Shown here one piece after another: positions 9,277 through 18,603 of a stretch of DNA of 64,000 bases (within the stretch, counting starts at the first letter, position 1; every line of letters begins with the position of its first letter). The notes beneath the pieces were generated by a model that was given only the letters and a program-made list of their open reading frames with translations, searched no databases and was not told the origin of the DNA. The translations under genes and the position numbers were made by a program. Source of the stretch: Devosia subaequoris (GTDB taxonomy: Bacteria; Pseudomonadota; Alphaproteobacteria; Rhizobiales; Devosiaceae); contig NZ_JACIEW010000001.1 of assembly GCF_014197055.1 (NCBI RefSeq), positions 924,307 through 988,306 of the forward strand. The letters are read 5' to 3'.

Positions 9277-10323
9277 CTACTGCCGAGTATTGGCAGCCAA
9301 TCGCCGCTGCAATTGGTCAAGAACAACGGCCGCAATAATCACAAGCCCCTTGATAACCATTTGCCAGAACTCAGAGACACCCATCATGACCAGGCCGTCG
9401 CTGAGCACCCCGATGACAAAAGCGCCGATAATCGTCCCACCAATAAGGCCGCGTCCGCCTGACAGTGACGTTCCGCCCAGCACTGCGGCTGCAATCGCGT
9501 TGAGTTCGAATGTCTCGCCACTCGCGGGGTGACTGGCCACCAGTTGGGAGGAAACGATGAGGCCAACTACTGCCGCACAAAAGCCCGAGATCATGTAGAC
9601 GGCGATCTTGATGCGATCGACCCGAACGCCAGACAGCGCGGCAGCCCGCTCATTGCCGCCCACGGCATAGACTTTGCGCCCGAAAGGTGTGCGCTGCGCG
9701 ACATAGGCTGCAACCAGTGCCAGAACGATGAGGATGATGATTGACACAGGGATGCCCAGCACATTGCCCGAGCCGATGATGGGATAGCCCTGGTTTCCCA
9801 GCTCCTCCTTGCCGACAAGATTGGAGAAGGTCGAGCCGCCCGAGAGCAGGAGCGCCGCACCGCGCGCCACATAGAGCGTGCCCAGAGTCGCGATGAAGGG
9901 CGCGACCCCTAATTTGGTCACCAAGAGCCCATTTATGGCGCCGATGGCCGTACCGACCAGCAAGGCGATTGCAACAACTTCCAACACATTGGGATAGACG
10001 ATTATGCCCAACATGGGCAGTTGCAGCCCATGGGCCAGTAGCCCGCCTGCAACCATGCCGGTGAGCCCGACAATCGAACCCACGGACAGATCAATACCAC
10101 CGGTCAGGATGACATAGGTCATGCCGATGGCGAGGATCGCGTTGATGGCCACGTGTTTGGAGATGATGATGGCATTTGCAACCGAAACGAAGTTCGGCGC
10201 CATCAACGCGAAAAACAGGGTCACCACAATTAGGGCTATGAATGTCCGCAATTTGAGCAGCAGCAGCAGCGCCGATGCATTGCCGTTGGCGCGCGGTGCC
10301 GGAGAACTGGTGGCAGTGGACAT
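9277..10323 (-). CDS. Ribose-type ABC transporter permease (RbsC family)
   Basis: This inner-membrane permease of the BPD_transp_2 (RbsC/AraH) family has 348 residues and roughly 8-10 hydrophobic helices. Characteristic segments are AIGMTYVILTGGIDLSVGSI near residue 70 and the EAA-like loop region AAVLGGTSLSGGRGLIGGTI near residue 275, both diagnostic of the family. It follows the RbsA ATPase by 9 bp and should dimerise to form the channel with it. The N-terminal 25 residues are Ser/Ala/Pro-rich and cytoplasmic. Confidence 0.93.
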   Translation of the reverse strand: MSTATSSPAPRANGNASALLLLLKLRTFIALIVVTLFFALMAPNFVSVANAIIISKHVAINAILAIGMTYVILTGGIDLSVGSIVGLTGMVAGGLLAHGLQLPMLGIIVYPNVLEVVAIALLVGTAIGAINGLLVTKLGVAPFIATLGTLYVARGAALLLSGGSTFSNLVGKEELGNQGYPIIGSGNVLGIPVSIIILIVLALVAAYVAQRTPFGRKVYAVGGNERAAALSGVRVDRIKIAVYMISGFCAAVVGLIVSSQLVASHPASGETFELNAIAAAVLGGTSLSGGRGLIGGTIIGAFVIGVLSDGLVMMGVSEFWQMVIKGLVIIAAVVLDQLQRRLAANTRQ

Positions 10324-10332
10324 GATCTAACC

Positions 10333-11853
10333 TCAGGCCAGGGCTGTTTCGGGTTTCAAGGTGGAGGCGCGAACGAGAGCCTCGTCGCTCGCCTCTTCAG
10401 CACGAAGATCGGCGGTTATGCGTCCATAGGCCATCACCAGGATGCGGTCGGCGACAGCATGCGTTTCTTTCAGATCAGATGTTGTGTAGACGATGCACAG
10501 GCCCTGATCGGCAAGGTCGCGCATGGTGGAAAAGACCTCTGCCTTGGCGCCGATATCAATGCCGCGGCTGGGCTCGTCGAGCAGCAGAACGCGTGGCTCT
10601 GTCAGAAGCGACTTGCCGATGACCACCTTCTGCTGGTTGCCCCCGGACAGAGAGGTAATCGGCGCGTCAGCACTCGCTGTCTTGATGTGCAACTGCTTGA
10701 TGATCTGCTCTAGAAGAGGCGCCTCATGCGCTTTCGATATGGAGAAATATCGGGTGAAGCGACGCAAGCTGGCCAGCCCGAGATTGCCACCCACGGACAG
10801 GTTTTGCACCAGTCCGTCCCGTTGGCGGTCCTCAGGGACCAGCAGCAAGCCCGATTTCATACGACGGTTGACCGAGTGACCTGCCAGTTCGACACCATCG
10901 AGACGCACGGAACCGCGGGCATTGGGCCGCAGACCATAAAGGCTCTCGAACAGTTCGGTTCGACCTGCGCCGAGCAGACCGTAGATCGCCGTAATTTCGC
11001 CGGGACGGAAAGAAACTGACAAATCATCCAGCGCCAGCGCATGGCCACGCCCGGGCAGCGAGAGATGGTCCACTGACAAAATCGGTGGGCCTGCCTGGAT
11101 TGCCGGTGGGCGTTTCGCGACCACTTCTTCGGAACCGAGCATTTTCTCGATGATCCAAGGGATCGTTACGTTTTCTCGGGCGGCGGTGGCCGCCAACCTG
11201 CCGTCACGCAAAACTGTGAAGTAGTCGCCAATCCGGATCAGTTCCTCGAGCCGATGCGAAATGTAGATGATGGCGACGCCCGCGCGTTTGAGTTCGCCAA
11301 TGACTTTGAATAGAACTTCCACCTCGGAGGCAGATAGGGCCGAAGTCGGCTCGTCCATGATCAGTATACGAGCGTCCTCGGCCAATGCCTTGGCGATTTC
11401 GACGATCTGCTGCTCACCGATCATCAGATCACCGACGAGGGCACTCGGATCGATGTCGTGCTCGAGCCGACCTATCAGTTCGGTGGTGCGCCGTGTCTGA
11501 GCGGCGCGATCGATGTGAATACCGGCCTTGGCGATCTCGCGACCGAGAAAGATGTTCTCGGTGACGCTGAGATTTGGACAGAGATTGAGCTCCTGAAAGA
11601 CGATACCGATGCCCTTGCTGGCCGCATCGCGGATGGAGTCGAACCGGACGCTATTTCCCTCCATGGTCATCGTGCCCAATGTCGGCTGCTCCACACCGGC
11701 CAGAATCTTCATCAGCGTCGATTTGCCGGCGCCATTTTCACCAATGAGCACATTAACGGCGCCCGCGTGCACCTCGAAATCGACGTCCTGAAGCGCCAAC
11801 GTACCAGGAAACGCCTTGGTGATGCCCTTGGCAGAAAAGACCACTTGGCTCAT
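10333..11853 (-). CDS. Ribose-type ABC transporter ATP-binding protein (RbsA family)
   Basis: This 506-residue ATPase has two tandem ABC domains, as usual for CUT2 sugar importers. Domain 1 has Walker A GENGAGKSTLMKILAG (about residue 38) and Walker B ILIMDEPTSAL. Its signature region is degenerate (GDLMIGEQQIVEIAKAL), as is common in this family. Domain 2 has the atypical P-loop region YGLLGAGRTELFESLYGL, then SLSGGNQQKVVIGKSL and VLLLDEPSRGIDIGA. The start overlaps the end of the DUF2291 gene by four bases, so the two are coupled. It works with the RbsC-like permease and RbsB-like binding protein downstream. Confidence 0.94.
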   Translation of the reverse strand: MSQVVFSAKGITKAFPGTLALQDVDFEVHAGAVNVLIGENGAGKSTLMKILAGVEQPTLGTMTMEGNSVRFDSIRDAASKGIGIVFQELNLCPNLSVTENIFLGREIAKAGIHIDRAAQTRRTTELIGRLEHDIDPSALVGDLMIGEQQIVEIAKALAEDARILIMDEPTSALSASEVEVLFKVIGELKRAGVAIIYISHRLEELIRIGDYFTVLRDGRLAATAARENVTIPWIIEKMLGSEEVVAKRPPAIQAGPPILSVDHLSLPGRGHALALDDLSVSFRPGEITAIYGLLGAGRTELFESLYGLRPNARGSVRLDGVELAGHSVNRRMKSGLLLVPEDRQRDGLVQNLSVGGNLGLASLRRFTRYFSISKAHEAPLLEQIIKQLHIKTASADAPITSLSGGNQQKVVIGKSLLTEPRVLLLDEPSRGIDIGAKAEVFSTMRDLADQGLCIVYTTSDLKETHAVADRILVMAYGRITADLRAEEASDEALVRASTLKPETALA

Positions 11854-12485
11854 GGGGCGACCACATCCAGCGCCACAAGGGTCACCTGCTGGCGATCGGA
11901 GGCACTAGCCAAACTCAACGCGCCCGTAAACCGGACCGTGTCACCCACGGCCACTGTTTCGACGCTGCTCGCAACGCCTTCCAGGGCTAGGGCGGTCAAC
12001 GCTTTGCCTGCATCGGCATATTCGAGCTGGTTTGTGAAGTCCTGGAACGAGACGAAGGGCAACGCGTCGCGCACGGCATTTCCCCGAATGACAGGGCCGA
12101 TCTGCAGCACGACGGGATCCGCTAGCCCTTCAACCGCAACATCAAGAATGCCAGCTCGGGACTCTGTGTTCTTGGCAAGCACTTCACCGGCGCCGCTTAC
12201 GATGAAACTCCAAGGTGACCCCTCTCCGGAACGGTAACCAAAATCATTGCCCGCCCTTTCGAAGTCAGAATTTATGCTGGCGAGCACCTCGGCAACCGGA
12301 CGAGCTGAATCCGAGAAGTGCGGCAAAGCTCGATCAGCCCAGAGGCCCGCAGCATATTTGGCGGCATCGAATCCGAGCGGCTCGGCGGCCTGCTGATCGG
12401 CAATCTGTACGATTTTGCAGCCCGCGAGTGGCATGGCAAGCACGCTGGCCAAGACAACCATGAGCCCAACGCGGACATGAATCAA
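11850..12485 (-). CDS. DUF2291 family lipoprotein
   Basis: This small predicted lipoprotein of the DUF2291 family is repeatedly found with RbsABC-type operons; its biochemical role is unknown. The leader has a hydrophobic stretch and a lipobox LAGC, so it should be lipid-anchored and periplasmic. The TTG at 12485 is preferred because GGGAGG sits 6 nt upstream; an ATG at 12506 would add seven residues but lacks a ribosome site. The stop overlaps the RbsA start by four bases. It is the first transport-related gene after the LacI regulator, with a promoter-like AT-rich segment just upstream. Confidence 0.78.
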   Translation of the reverse strand: MIHVRVGLMVVLASVLAMPLAGCKIVQIADQQAAEPLGFDAAKYAAGLWADRALPHFSDSARPVAEVLASINSDFERAGNDFGYRSGEGSPWSFIVSGAGEVLAKNTESRAGILDVAVEGLADPVVLQIGPVIRGNAVRDALPFVSFQDFTNQLEYADAGKALTALALEGVASSVETVAVGDTVRFTGALSLASASDRQQVTLVALDVVAP

Positions 12486-12510
12486 CACCGACCTCCCTCG
12501 CAACATATTT

Positions 12511-12536
12511 TTGATTATTTGCGATTTATGCGGTTT
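12511..12536. promoter_or_regulatory. Operator-like motif upstream of DUF2291/rbsA
   Basis: TTGATTATTTGCGATTTATG and CGGTTTTG lie just upstream of the DUF2291 gene. They contain TGATT and CGATT spaced 10 bp apart. The core ATTATTTGCG recurs at 9141 before the substrate-binding gene, and a related phased CGATT array is found at 1354. Regulator identity is inferred only: the DeoR-like or the adjacent LacI-type protein. Confidence 0.45.
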
Positions 12537-12686
12537 TGTATCATTTCCTTTACAAAGTCAAACCTGTCTCACCGGCTATGGCAACGCTCTACGGCAAGGA
12601 TGGACGTGGCAGCACGTGATCTTCCGCCAATACCTAGCAGGCTAATAGAACTGCTTCCGTCACCGCAGCAAGCGGGAGACCCGACC

Positions 12687-13709
12687 TCAGCGACTGGTGC
12701 TCCGACGTGCCACCAGGCGGGGCGGCACGACAAAGTGCTCGACTGCGGTTCGGCCGTTGATCCGCTCGATGACCAATCGGGCCGCCTGAAGACCCAGCAG
12801 TTCTCCGGACTGATCAATGCTCGTCAGGCTGTTTTGCGCAAAGTCACAAAACATCGTGTTGTCATAGCCCACTATGCCGACGTCCTCGGGCACACGCAGA
12901 CCCAGTTCGGTGGCTACGCTGATCACCTCAAGTGCAATGAAGTCGGTCCAACAGAAGATCGCGTCGGGTCGTCGTGGCCCTTGCAGCAGTCGCTTTGCTG
13001 CAAATTGCACATCGCGCATAACCTGTGTCGCGCTCGCAATATTGATGGCGCCACCCAGGCCAGCTTCGACCATACCGTGCCGATAGCCCTGTTCGCGCTC
13101 GGCCAGAATTGATGAAGGCTCCCCCTGCAGGCTTAGCATGGCGATTTTGCTGTAGCCTGCCGCAACAAGATGTCGAACTGCCAGCAGGGCCCCCTGCTGG
13201 TCGTTATTGTTGACCGTGTCAAAGGCTTCAGCCGATGGATCGTGATGACCAATAGTCACTAGCGGCTTTTTTTCGGCGATTGTGTTGAGACTCTCGCGAG
13301 ACTCCGTGGAACCGATCAGGATTATGCCATCCATCTGCCGATCAATCATGGAATCTACCACGCCGGTTTCCAGCTTGGCCGTGGACGCACTGATCCCCAT
13401 CATCACCTGATATTGGGTCCGCTCCAGCGCATTGTTCACTCCGGTCATGATGTCTGCAAAGAACGGGTTGCGCAGGTCGGGCAGGACCAGACCTAGCGTA
13501 TAGGTTTGGCCGCGCATGCCGCGCGCCGAGGCCAGGGGGCGATAACCCAGCCTGTCCATCGAGGCACGCACTTTGGCGCGGAGCGCGTCTGAGACACCAT
13601 AGGCATCGCGCAGCACCTTGGAGACGGCAGCAACCGAGACCCCGGCATCATCCGCAACTTCACGGATCGTCACCCGCCCGTTCCGTCGCCCCTCCCCGGC
13701 CTGCGCCAT
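12687..13709 (-). CDS. LacI-family transcriptional regulator
   Basis: This 340-residue LacI/GalR repressor has the DNA-binding helix-turn-helix VTIREVADDAGVSVAAVSKV at residues 13-32 and the hinge helix region near LASARGMRGQ. The C-terminal periplasmic-binding-like sensor (LGLVLPDLRNPFFADIMTGV onward) binds a sugar inducer. The gene is transcribed towards the DUF2291-rbsACB genes and diverges from the alpha-L-rhamnosidase operon. The palindromic elements in the shared 174-bp region could let it regulate both. A likely inducer is a sugar taken up by one of these transporters. Confidence 0.92.
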   Translation of the reverse strand: MAQAGEGRRNGRVTIREVADDAGVSVAAVSKVLRDAYGVSDALRAKVRASMDRLGYRPLASARGMRGQTYTLGLVLPDLRNPFFADIMTGVNNALERTQYQVMMGISASTAKLETGVVDSMIDRQMDGIILIGSTESRESLNTIAEKKPLVTIGHHDPSAEAFDTVNNNDQQGALLAVRHLVAAGYSKIAMLSLQGEPSSILAEREQGYRHGMVEAGLGGAINIASATQVMRDVQFAAKRLLQGPRRPDAIFCWTDFIALEVISVATELGLRVPEDVGIVGYDNTMFCDFAQNSLTSIDQSGELLGLQAARLVIERINGRTAVEHFVVPPRLVARRSTSR

Positions 13710-13816
13710 CCGGTTCTCCCAAGATCCTGTTATTCCAACCGATTTTGTACCGGACCACCGCCCCTTATACCCGCTGATCCACAGTTGAGAAAGCCTATTG
13801 CCAAACGATCAAAAAC

Positions 13817-13844
13817 GTAGAACGGTATACGTAGAACATTCTAC
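13817..13844. promoter_or_regulatory. Repeated/palindromic element, candidate LacI operator
   Basis: GTAGAAC occurs at 13817 and 13831 (14 bp apart). The second copy forms the perfect inverted repeat GTAGAACATTCTAC at 13831-13844. It lies 40 bp upstream of the rhamnosidase start in the divergent region shared with the LacI gene. Confidence 0.5.
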
Positions 13845-13883
13845 AAGATCACTACAGGCGACTTTATCGACGAGGAGGCCAGC

Positions 13884-16268
13884 GTGACCGACGCAGCAGC
13901 AGTTCACACCCGGGGTGCAACCAAAGCCCCGCACAACTGGACCGCGCGGATGATCCATCCGCTCGCCGATGCTGGTGTGGGGACCCCGGCCAGCTTTGTC
14001 GCCAAAACCTTCACACTGGACCGTGTCGGCGGATCGGAAGTGCTGACCATCAGCGCGCTGGGCCTTTATCGCGCCTTCATCAATGGCAAGCGCGTCGGCA
14101 ATGACCTGCTGACCCCGGGCTGGACCAGCTATGATGCGCGGCTGAGCTATCAGACCTATAATGTCGGCGACCTGCTGGTGCCGGGCGAGAACCGGATTGA
14201 GATTTGGCTGGCCGATGGCTGGCTGCGCTCGCAGATGATGTGGGGCAAGCACCCCATCTTCAACACCTGGGGCGACAAGATCGCCGCCATTGCAGAGTTG
14301 CATGCCGGGCCGGGCGCCGCGGAACCCCTGCTCGTGACGGACGCCGGCTGGGAAAGCGGCGAATTGCCCGTTCGCAAGTCTGGCATCTATTTCGGCGAGG
14401 TGTTTGACGCACGGATTGCCCCCAAGGTTTCAGCCGGGACCGAAGCGCTGGACTTCGACAGCGCGGTGCTTGTGCCCCATGAAACCACGCCGGTGCGCGA
14501 GCTCGAGCCCCTGACTGTGGCCAAAAGCTGGACCGATGCCGAGGGGCGCACGGTCTATGACTTCGCCCAGAATGCCGGCGGCAATGTCGCCATCACGGTC
14601 AAGGGCGCCGCCGGCGCGAAAATCACGATCGAGCATGCCGAAGTGCTCGACCAAGATGGCAATTTCTATAACGGCAATTACCGCACAGCCGATGCCAGGA
14701 TCGAATATGTGCTGGCGGGCGCGGGCGAGGAACATTATCGCCCCTATTTCACCTTCCAGGGCTACCGCTATGCCCGCGTAACCATTGAGGGCGATGCGAA
14801 GCTACTGGACATCGTCTCCGTGCCGGTCAGTTCGGTCACTGAAGTCAAGTCGAGCTTCACCTCCGGCAACAAGCTGGTCAACCGGCTGTTCCTCAATACG
14901 CTTTGGAGCCAGCGCGCCAATTTCATCGAGGTGCCGACCGATTGTCCGCAGCGTGACGAACGTCTGGGCTGGACCGGCGATGCACAGGTATTCGCCGGTA
15001 CCGCGGCCTATCTCGGGGAAGTACAGGGATTCTTTCACAAATGGGTACGCGACCTCATGGTCGATCAGCGCGAAGACGGTGCGGTACCTCATGTCTGCCC
15101 CGACCCCACCCGGCTCGATCCCACCCATTATCCGGGATTTTATGGCTCGACCGGCTGGGGCGACGCCATCTGGATGGTGCCCTGGCAGCTTTACCTGCAC
15201 TATGGCGATACCGCTTTCCTCGCGGAAGTTCTGCCCTCCATGGTCAAGTGGGTCGACTTCGTCTGGTCGATCAGCGACGGCCCGATCGTGTCGCCGCCGC
15301 GCGAATGGGGTGCTCGCGGCTTCTCCTTTGGTGATTGGCTGCAGCCGAAGGGGCCTAGTGCAAAGCCGCTTCCGACCATGGGCGACGATGCGGCCGCCAC
15401 TGTGTACCTCCATATCGCGTCCAAGGCCGTGAGCGAGATCGCCCGGATCGTGGGCAAGAGTGATGTTGCTGATCGCATGGCCGAAATGGCGGACCAGGTG
15501 AAGGCGGCTTTTGCCAATGAGTTCATCACGCCATCAGGACGCCTGGCCTATGACGACCAGACATCCTACGCGCTGGCGATCGTTCACGACCTGATCCCGG
15601 CCGACAAGTACGAGGCCACCAAGGTCTATTTCAAGAACACGATCGAGCGTGCGGAGCGCCGCATCGGAACCGGCTTCATCGGCACCCCTGCCCTGCTGCC
15701 GGCGCTGATCAAGATCGGTGAATGGGGCCTGGCCAGCGAGGTGTTCCTGCAGGAAGAAGTCCCCGGTTGGCTCTACCAGGTCAAGATGGGTGCGACGACA
15801 ATCTGGGAACGTTGGGACGCCATCCAGCCCGACGGAACCATCTACAACCCGCAGATGAATTCGTACAATCACTATGCCTATGGCGCTGTGTGCCAGTGGC
15901 TGCTCGAGGGTGTTGCCGGGTTCCGGCCTGATGCAGCCGACCCGGGCTTCAAGACCATCGTCTTCGAGCCGGTCATCCTGCCCGAGCTATCGCCGGTCAA
16001 GGCGCATCATGACAGCCCCGCCGGTGCCATTCGCGCAGCGTGGACAGTCGACGGTGATGCCGTGCGCTACGAGATCGACGTGCCACGGGGCAGCAAGGGC
16101 GTACTTCGTCTCGATGCCAAATATCGCGATGCCACGCTAGATGGCCAGTCGATCGCTTCGGGCGAGGACGTGCCGCTGAGCGCCGGGACCCACCAGATTA
16201 CCTTCAGCTACACCGCTCCAAAGCGCGAAGTACGCCACAAGCCAAAGGCCAATGTGAACACGCCTTGA
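13884..16268 (+). CDS. Alpha-L-rhamnosidase, GH78 family
   Basis: This 794-residue inverting glycosidase releases terminal alpha-L-rhamnose from plant glycosides or pectic side chains. The N-terminal beta domain has LGLYRAFINGKRVGNDLLTP and LAPGWTSYD-like family text. The catalytic (alpha/alpha)6 region holds EVPTDCPQRDERLGWTGDAQ near residues 350-370, where GH78 enzymes keep their general acid Asp/Glu residues. The late TIWERWDAIQPDG is also conserved. The C-terminal small beta domain follows. No signal peptide is visible, so it is probably cytoplasmic and acts on imported rhamnosides. The GTG start at 13884 has GAGGAGG upstream. It heads an operon with a CUT1 ABC importer. Confidence 0.93.
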   Translation: MTDAAAVHTRGATKAPHNWTARMIHPLADAGVGTPASFVAKTFTLDRVGGSEVLTISALGLYRAFINGKRVGNDLLTPGWTSYDARLSYQTYNVGDLLVPGENRIEIWLADGWLRSQMMWGKHPIFNTWGDKIAAIAELHAGPGAAEPLLVTDAGWESGELPVRKSGIYFGEVFDARIAPKVSAGTEALDFDSAVLVPHETTPVRELEPLTVAKSWTDAEGRTVYDFAQNAGGNVAITVKGAAGAKITIEHAEVLDQDGNFYNGNYRTADARIEYVLAGAGEEHYRPYFTFQGYRYARVTIEGDAKLLDIVSVPVSSVTEVKSSFTSGNKLVNRLFLNTLWSQRANFIEVPTDCPQRDERLGWTGDAQVFAGTAAYLGEVQGFFHKWVRDLMVDQREDGAVPHVCPDPTRLDPTHYPGFYGSTGWGDAIWMVPWQLYLHYGDTAFLAEVLPSMVKWVDFVWSISDGPIVSPPREWGARGFSFGDWLQPKGPSAKPLPTMGDDAAATVYLHIASKAVSEIARIVGKSDVADRMAEMADQVKAAFANEFITPSGRLAYDDQTSYALAIVHDLIPADKYEATKVYFKNTIERAERRIGTGFIGTPALLPALIKIGEWGLASEVFLQEEVPGWLYQVKMGATTIWERWDAIQPDGTIYNPQMNSYNHYAYGAVCQWLLEGVAGFRPDAADPGFKTIVFEPVILPELSPVKAHHDSPAGAIRAAWTVDGDAVRYEIDVPRGSKGVLRLDAKYRDATLDGQSIASGEDVPLSAGTHQITFSYTAPKREVRHKPKANVNTP

Positions 16269-16325
16269 GGCGCAATCCAGTTTTTAGCCGGTCCGCAATC
16301 GCGGATCTCATTTGGGAGGAAGACC

Positions 16326-17615
16326 ATGATGAAGACTAAAACCCTCGCCCTGCTGGGCGCCAGTACGCTGGGCATGCTGATGACGGCCAGCGCCGTCCAG
16401 GCGCAGCAAAGCGGCTATCTGACCATTCTTGTCGACAACGGCCCGCAATCCATTGCGACGATGGAGGCCTGGGCTGACGCCTATACGGCTGAAAACCCAG
16501 ACGTGACCATCGATATCGAAGTGCGCCCGGGCGGCGGTGAAGGCGACAACATCGTCAAGACCCGCCTCGCGACCGGTGCCATGGCCGACGTCTTTTCGTA
16601 CAATTCCGGTTCGCTGTTCCAGGCCATCAACCCGACGCAGAACCTGATGCCGCTGACCGACGAGCCGTTCCAGGACAGTGTCCAGGACAGCTTCAAGTCG
16701 GTGGTTTCGGCTGATGGCGAGGTCTATGGCGCACCGTTCGCTCCTGCAATGGGCGGCGGCATCCTTTATAATATTCCGATCTATGAAGAGCTTGGCCTGG
16801 AAGTTCCCAAGACCTGGGACGAGTTCATGGCCAATAACGAGGCGATCAAGCAAGCCGGCAAGGTCCCCGTCATCCAGACCTATGCGGACACCTGGACCAG
16901 CCAGCTTTTCGTGCTGTCCGACTTCTTCAACGTTCTCGCCGAAGAACCGGACTTCGCCGAGAAGTTCACCGCCAACGAAGCCAAGTTTGCGACAACCCCG
17001 GCAGCGCTGCGCGGTTTCGAAAAGCTTGAGGAAGTGGCTGAAGCCGACTACTTCAACGCCGATTTTGGCGCCGCCTCCTATGCAGATGGCGTTCGCATGG
17101 TGGCCACCGGTGAAGGTGCGCACTATCCGATGCTGACCTTTGCGATCGGGGCAATTGCTGAGACCACGCCGGACCATCTCGACCACGTGGGCTTCTTCGC
17201 CCAGCCTGGCGACAGCGCCGAAAGCAACGGCCTGACCACCTGGATGCCGGACTCGCTTTACGTGCCGAAAAACGCTGCAAGTCCTGAGCTGGCCAAGGAT
17301 TTCGTCGCCTTTGTTGCGAGCCCCGAGGGCTGCGCCGTCCGCAACGAGGCAGTCGGTGCCACCGGCCCATACATGGTGGCTGGTTGTGAGTTGCCCGATG
17401 ACGTTCCGCCCGCCGTCTCCGATATGATGCCTTACTTCCAGGAAGGCGGTCAGAATGCGCCCGCTCTGGAGTTCCTCTCCCCAGTGAAGGGCCCCGCACT
17501 CGAGCAGATCCTGGTCGAGGTCGGTACCGGCAGCCGCTCTGCCGAAGACGCCGCCGCACTCTACGACGAGGATGTCCGCAAGCAGGCCCAGCAGCTTGGC
17601 CTTGAAGGCTGGTAA
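16326..17615 (+). CDS. Sugar ABC transporter substrate-binding protein (CUT1, family 1)
   Basis: This 429-residue extracellular solute-binding protein of SBP_bac_1 type has a Sec signal peptide of about 27 residues ending SAVQAQQ. Typical features are IDIEVRPGGGEGDNIVKTRL (early lobe), PFAPAMGGGILYNIPIYEEL and KTWDEFMANNEAIKQAGKVP. It has a good GGGAGGA ribosome site. The gene sits between the rhamnosidase and two permeases, so the ligand is probably a rhamnose-containing oligosaccharide or glycoside (inference). A strong stem-loop after the stop separates it from the permeases, typical of higher expression of the binding protein. Confidence 0.93.
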   Translation: MMKTKTLALLGASTLGMLMTASAVQAQQSGYLTILVDNGPQSIATMEAWADAYTAENPDVTIDIEVRPGGGEGDNIVKTRLATGAMADVFSYNSGSLFQAINPTQNLMPLTDEPFQDSVQDSFKSVVSADGEVYGAPFAPAMGGGILYNIPIYEELGLEVPKTWDEFMANNEAIKQAGKVPVIQTYADTWTSQLFVLSDFFNVLAEEPDFAEKFTANEAKFATTPAALRGFEKLEEVAEADYFNADFGAASYADGVRMVATGEGAHYPMLTFAIGAIAETTPDHLDHVGFFAQPGDSAESNGLTTWMPDSLYVPKNAASPELAKDFVAFVASPEGCAVRNEAVGATGPYMVAGCELPDDVPPAVSDMMPYFQEGGQNAPALEFLSPVKGPALEQILVEVGTGSRSAEDAAALYDEDVRKQAQQLGLEGW

Positions 17616-17631
17616 GCTCTTGTGACCTTGC

Positions 17632-17670
17632 GGCCCGGGGTGCACCCTGTGCACTCCGGGCCATTTTTCC
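17632..17670 (+). terminator. Intra-operon stem-loop (attenuator/terminator)
   Basis: A 14-bp stem (arms GGCCCGGGGTGCAC and GTGCACTCCGGGCC, with one G-U pair) and a CCT loop are followed by ATTTTTCC. It lies 16 bp after the binding-protein stop and 16 bp before the permease start, so it probably limits read-through and protects upstream mRNA. Confidence 0.8.
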
Positions 17671-17685
17671 TGGAGGATAGGGCAA

Positions 17686-18603
17686 ATGTCCGTTTCAGTA
17701 TCCGCTGCCCCTGCGGTTTCGCCGGCACCGCCTGCGCCGCGCCTGACACGGCGCTCGCCCTACCCCGGCTGGTTCTTCACCCCGGCGGCCATCGTTTATT
17801 CTGTGCTGTTCCTGGCGCCGACCTTTGCGTCGCTCTATTTCAGCCTGACGCGCTGGACCCTGTTTGATTCCGAGTTCATCGGATTTGAGAACTTCGCCCA
17901 GTTCTTTCGCGAACCATTCCTGATCAAGGGACTGATCAACACAGTCATCTATGCCGTCGTGACCTCCGGCCTGAAGGTCGTGTTGGGGCTGCTCCTTGCA
18001 GTGATGCTGACCAGCCAGATCGTGGCGCGGGGCTATCTGCGCTCCGTAGTCTTCTTTCCGGTGCTGGTGTCCACTGTTGGCGTCGGCATTACATTCACCG
18101 TTCTCATGCACCCCACCCAAGGCATGATCAACGAAACACTGGCCATGTTCGGCATTGCGGGTCCGGGCTGGCTGACCGATCCCAACCTGGCCCTCTATTC
18201 CGTCGCCTTGGTTGATGTCTGGAAAGGCGTGGGCCTGGCGACCGTGATCTATATCGCCGGGCTGGTGGTCATTCCCCGCGACTATTACGAGGCAGCGCGC
18301 ATTGACGGTGCCACACCCTGGCAGAATTTCTGGTACGTCACGCTGCCGCTTTGCCGCCCCGCCACCTCGACCGTGATCACCCTTAGCTTTATCGGTGGAC
18401 TGCGCACATTCGACCTGATCTGGGCGATGACCAAGGGCGGGCCAGGATTTGCCTCCGATACCATCGCCTCGGTGATCTACAAGCAGTACCAGGCTGGCTT
18501 TTACGGCCTCTCTACGGCCGGCAATGTGGTGTTGTTCATCCTCATCGCGCTGCTTGTCGTGCCGCTGACCATGATCCTCAATCGCAAGCAGGGCCACGAA
18601 TGA
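17686..18603 (+). CDS. Sugar ABC transporter permease 1 (MalF/UgpA-like)
   Basis: This inner-membrane permease has 305 residues and six predicted helices after a Pro/Ala-rich cytoplasmic N-terminus. The EAA loop DYYEAARIDGATPWQNFWYV, near residue 200, is the ATPase-coupling motif of BPD_transp_1 permeases. A GGAGGA site precedes the ATG at 17686. The stop overlaps the second permease start by four bases. The two permeases form a heterodimer. Confidence 0.93.
   Translation: MSVSVSAAPAVSPAPPAPRLTRRSPYPGWFFTPAAIVYSVLFLAPTFASLYFSLTRWTLFDSEFIGFENFAQFFREPFLIKGLINTVIYAVVTSGLKVVLGLLLAVMLTSQIVARGYLRSVVFFPVLVSTVGVGITFTVLMHPTQGMINETLAMFGIAGPGWLTDPNLALYSVALVDVWKGVGLATVIYIAGLVVIPRDYYEAARIDGATPWQNFWYVTLPLCRPATSTVITLSFIGGLRTFDLIWAMTKGGPGFASDTIASVIYKQYQAGFYGLSTAGNVVLFILIALLVVPLTMILNRKQGHE

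Noticed and set aside
16308..17654. 448-codon open frame on the minus strand
   Set aside because: Shadow of the sugar-binding protein gene on the plus strand.
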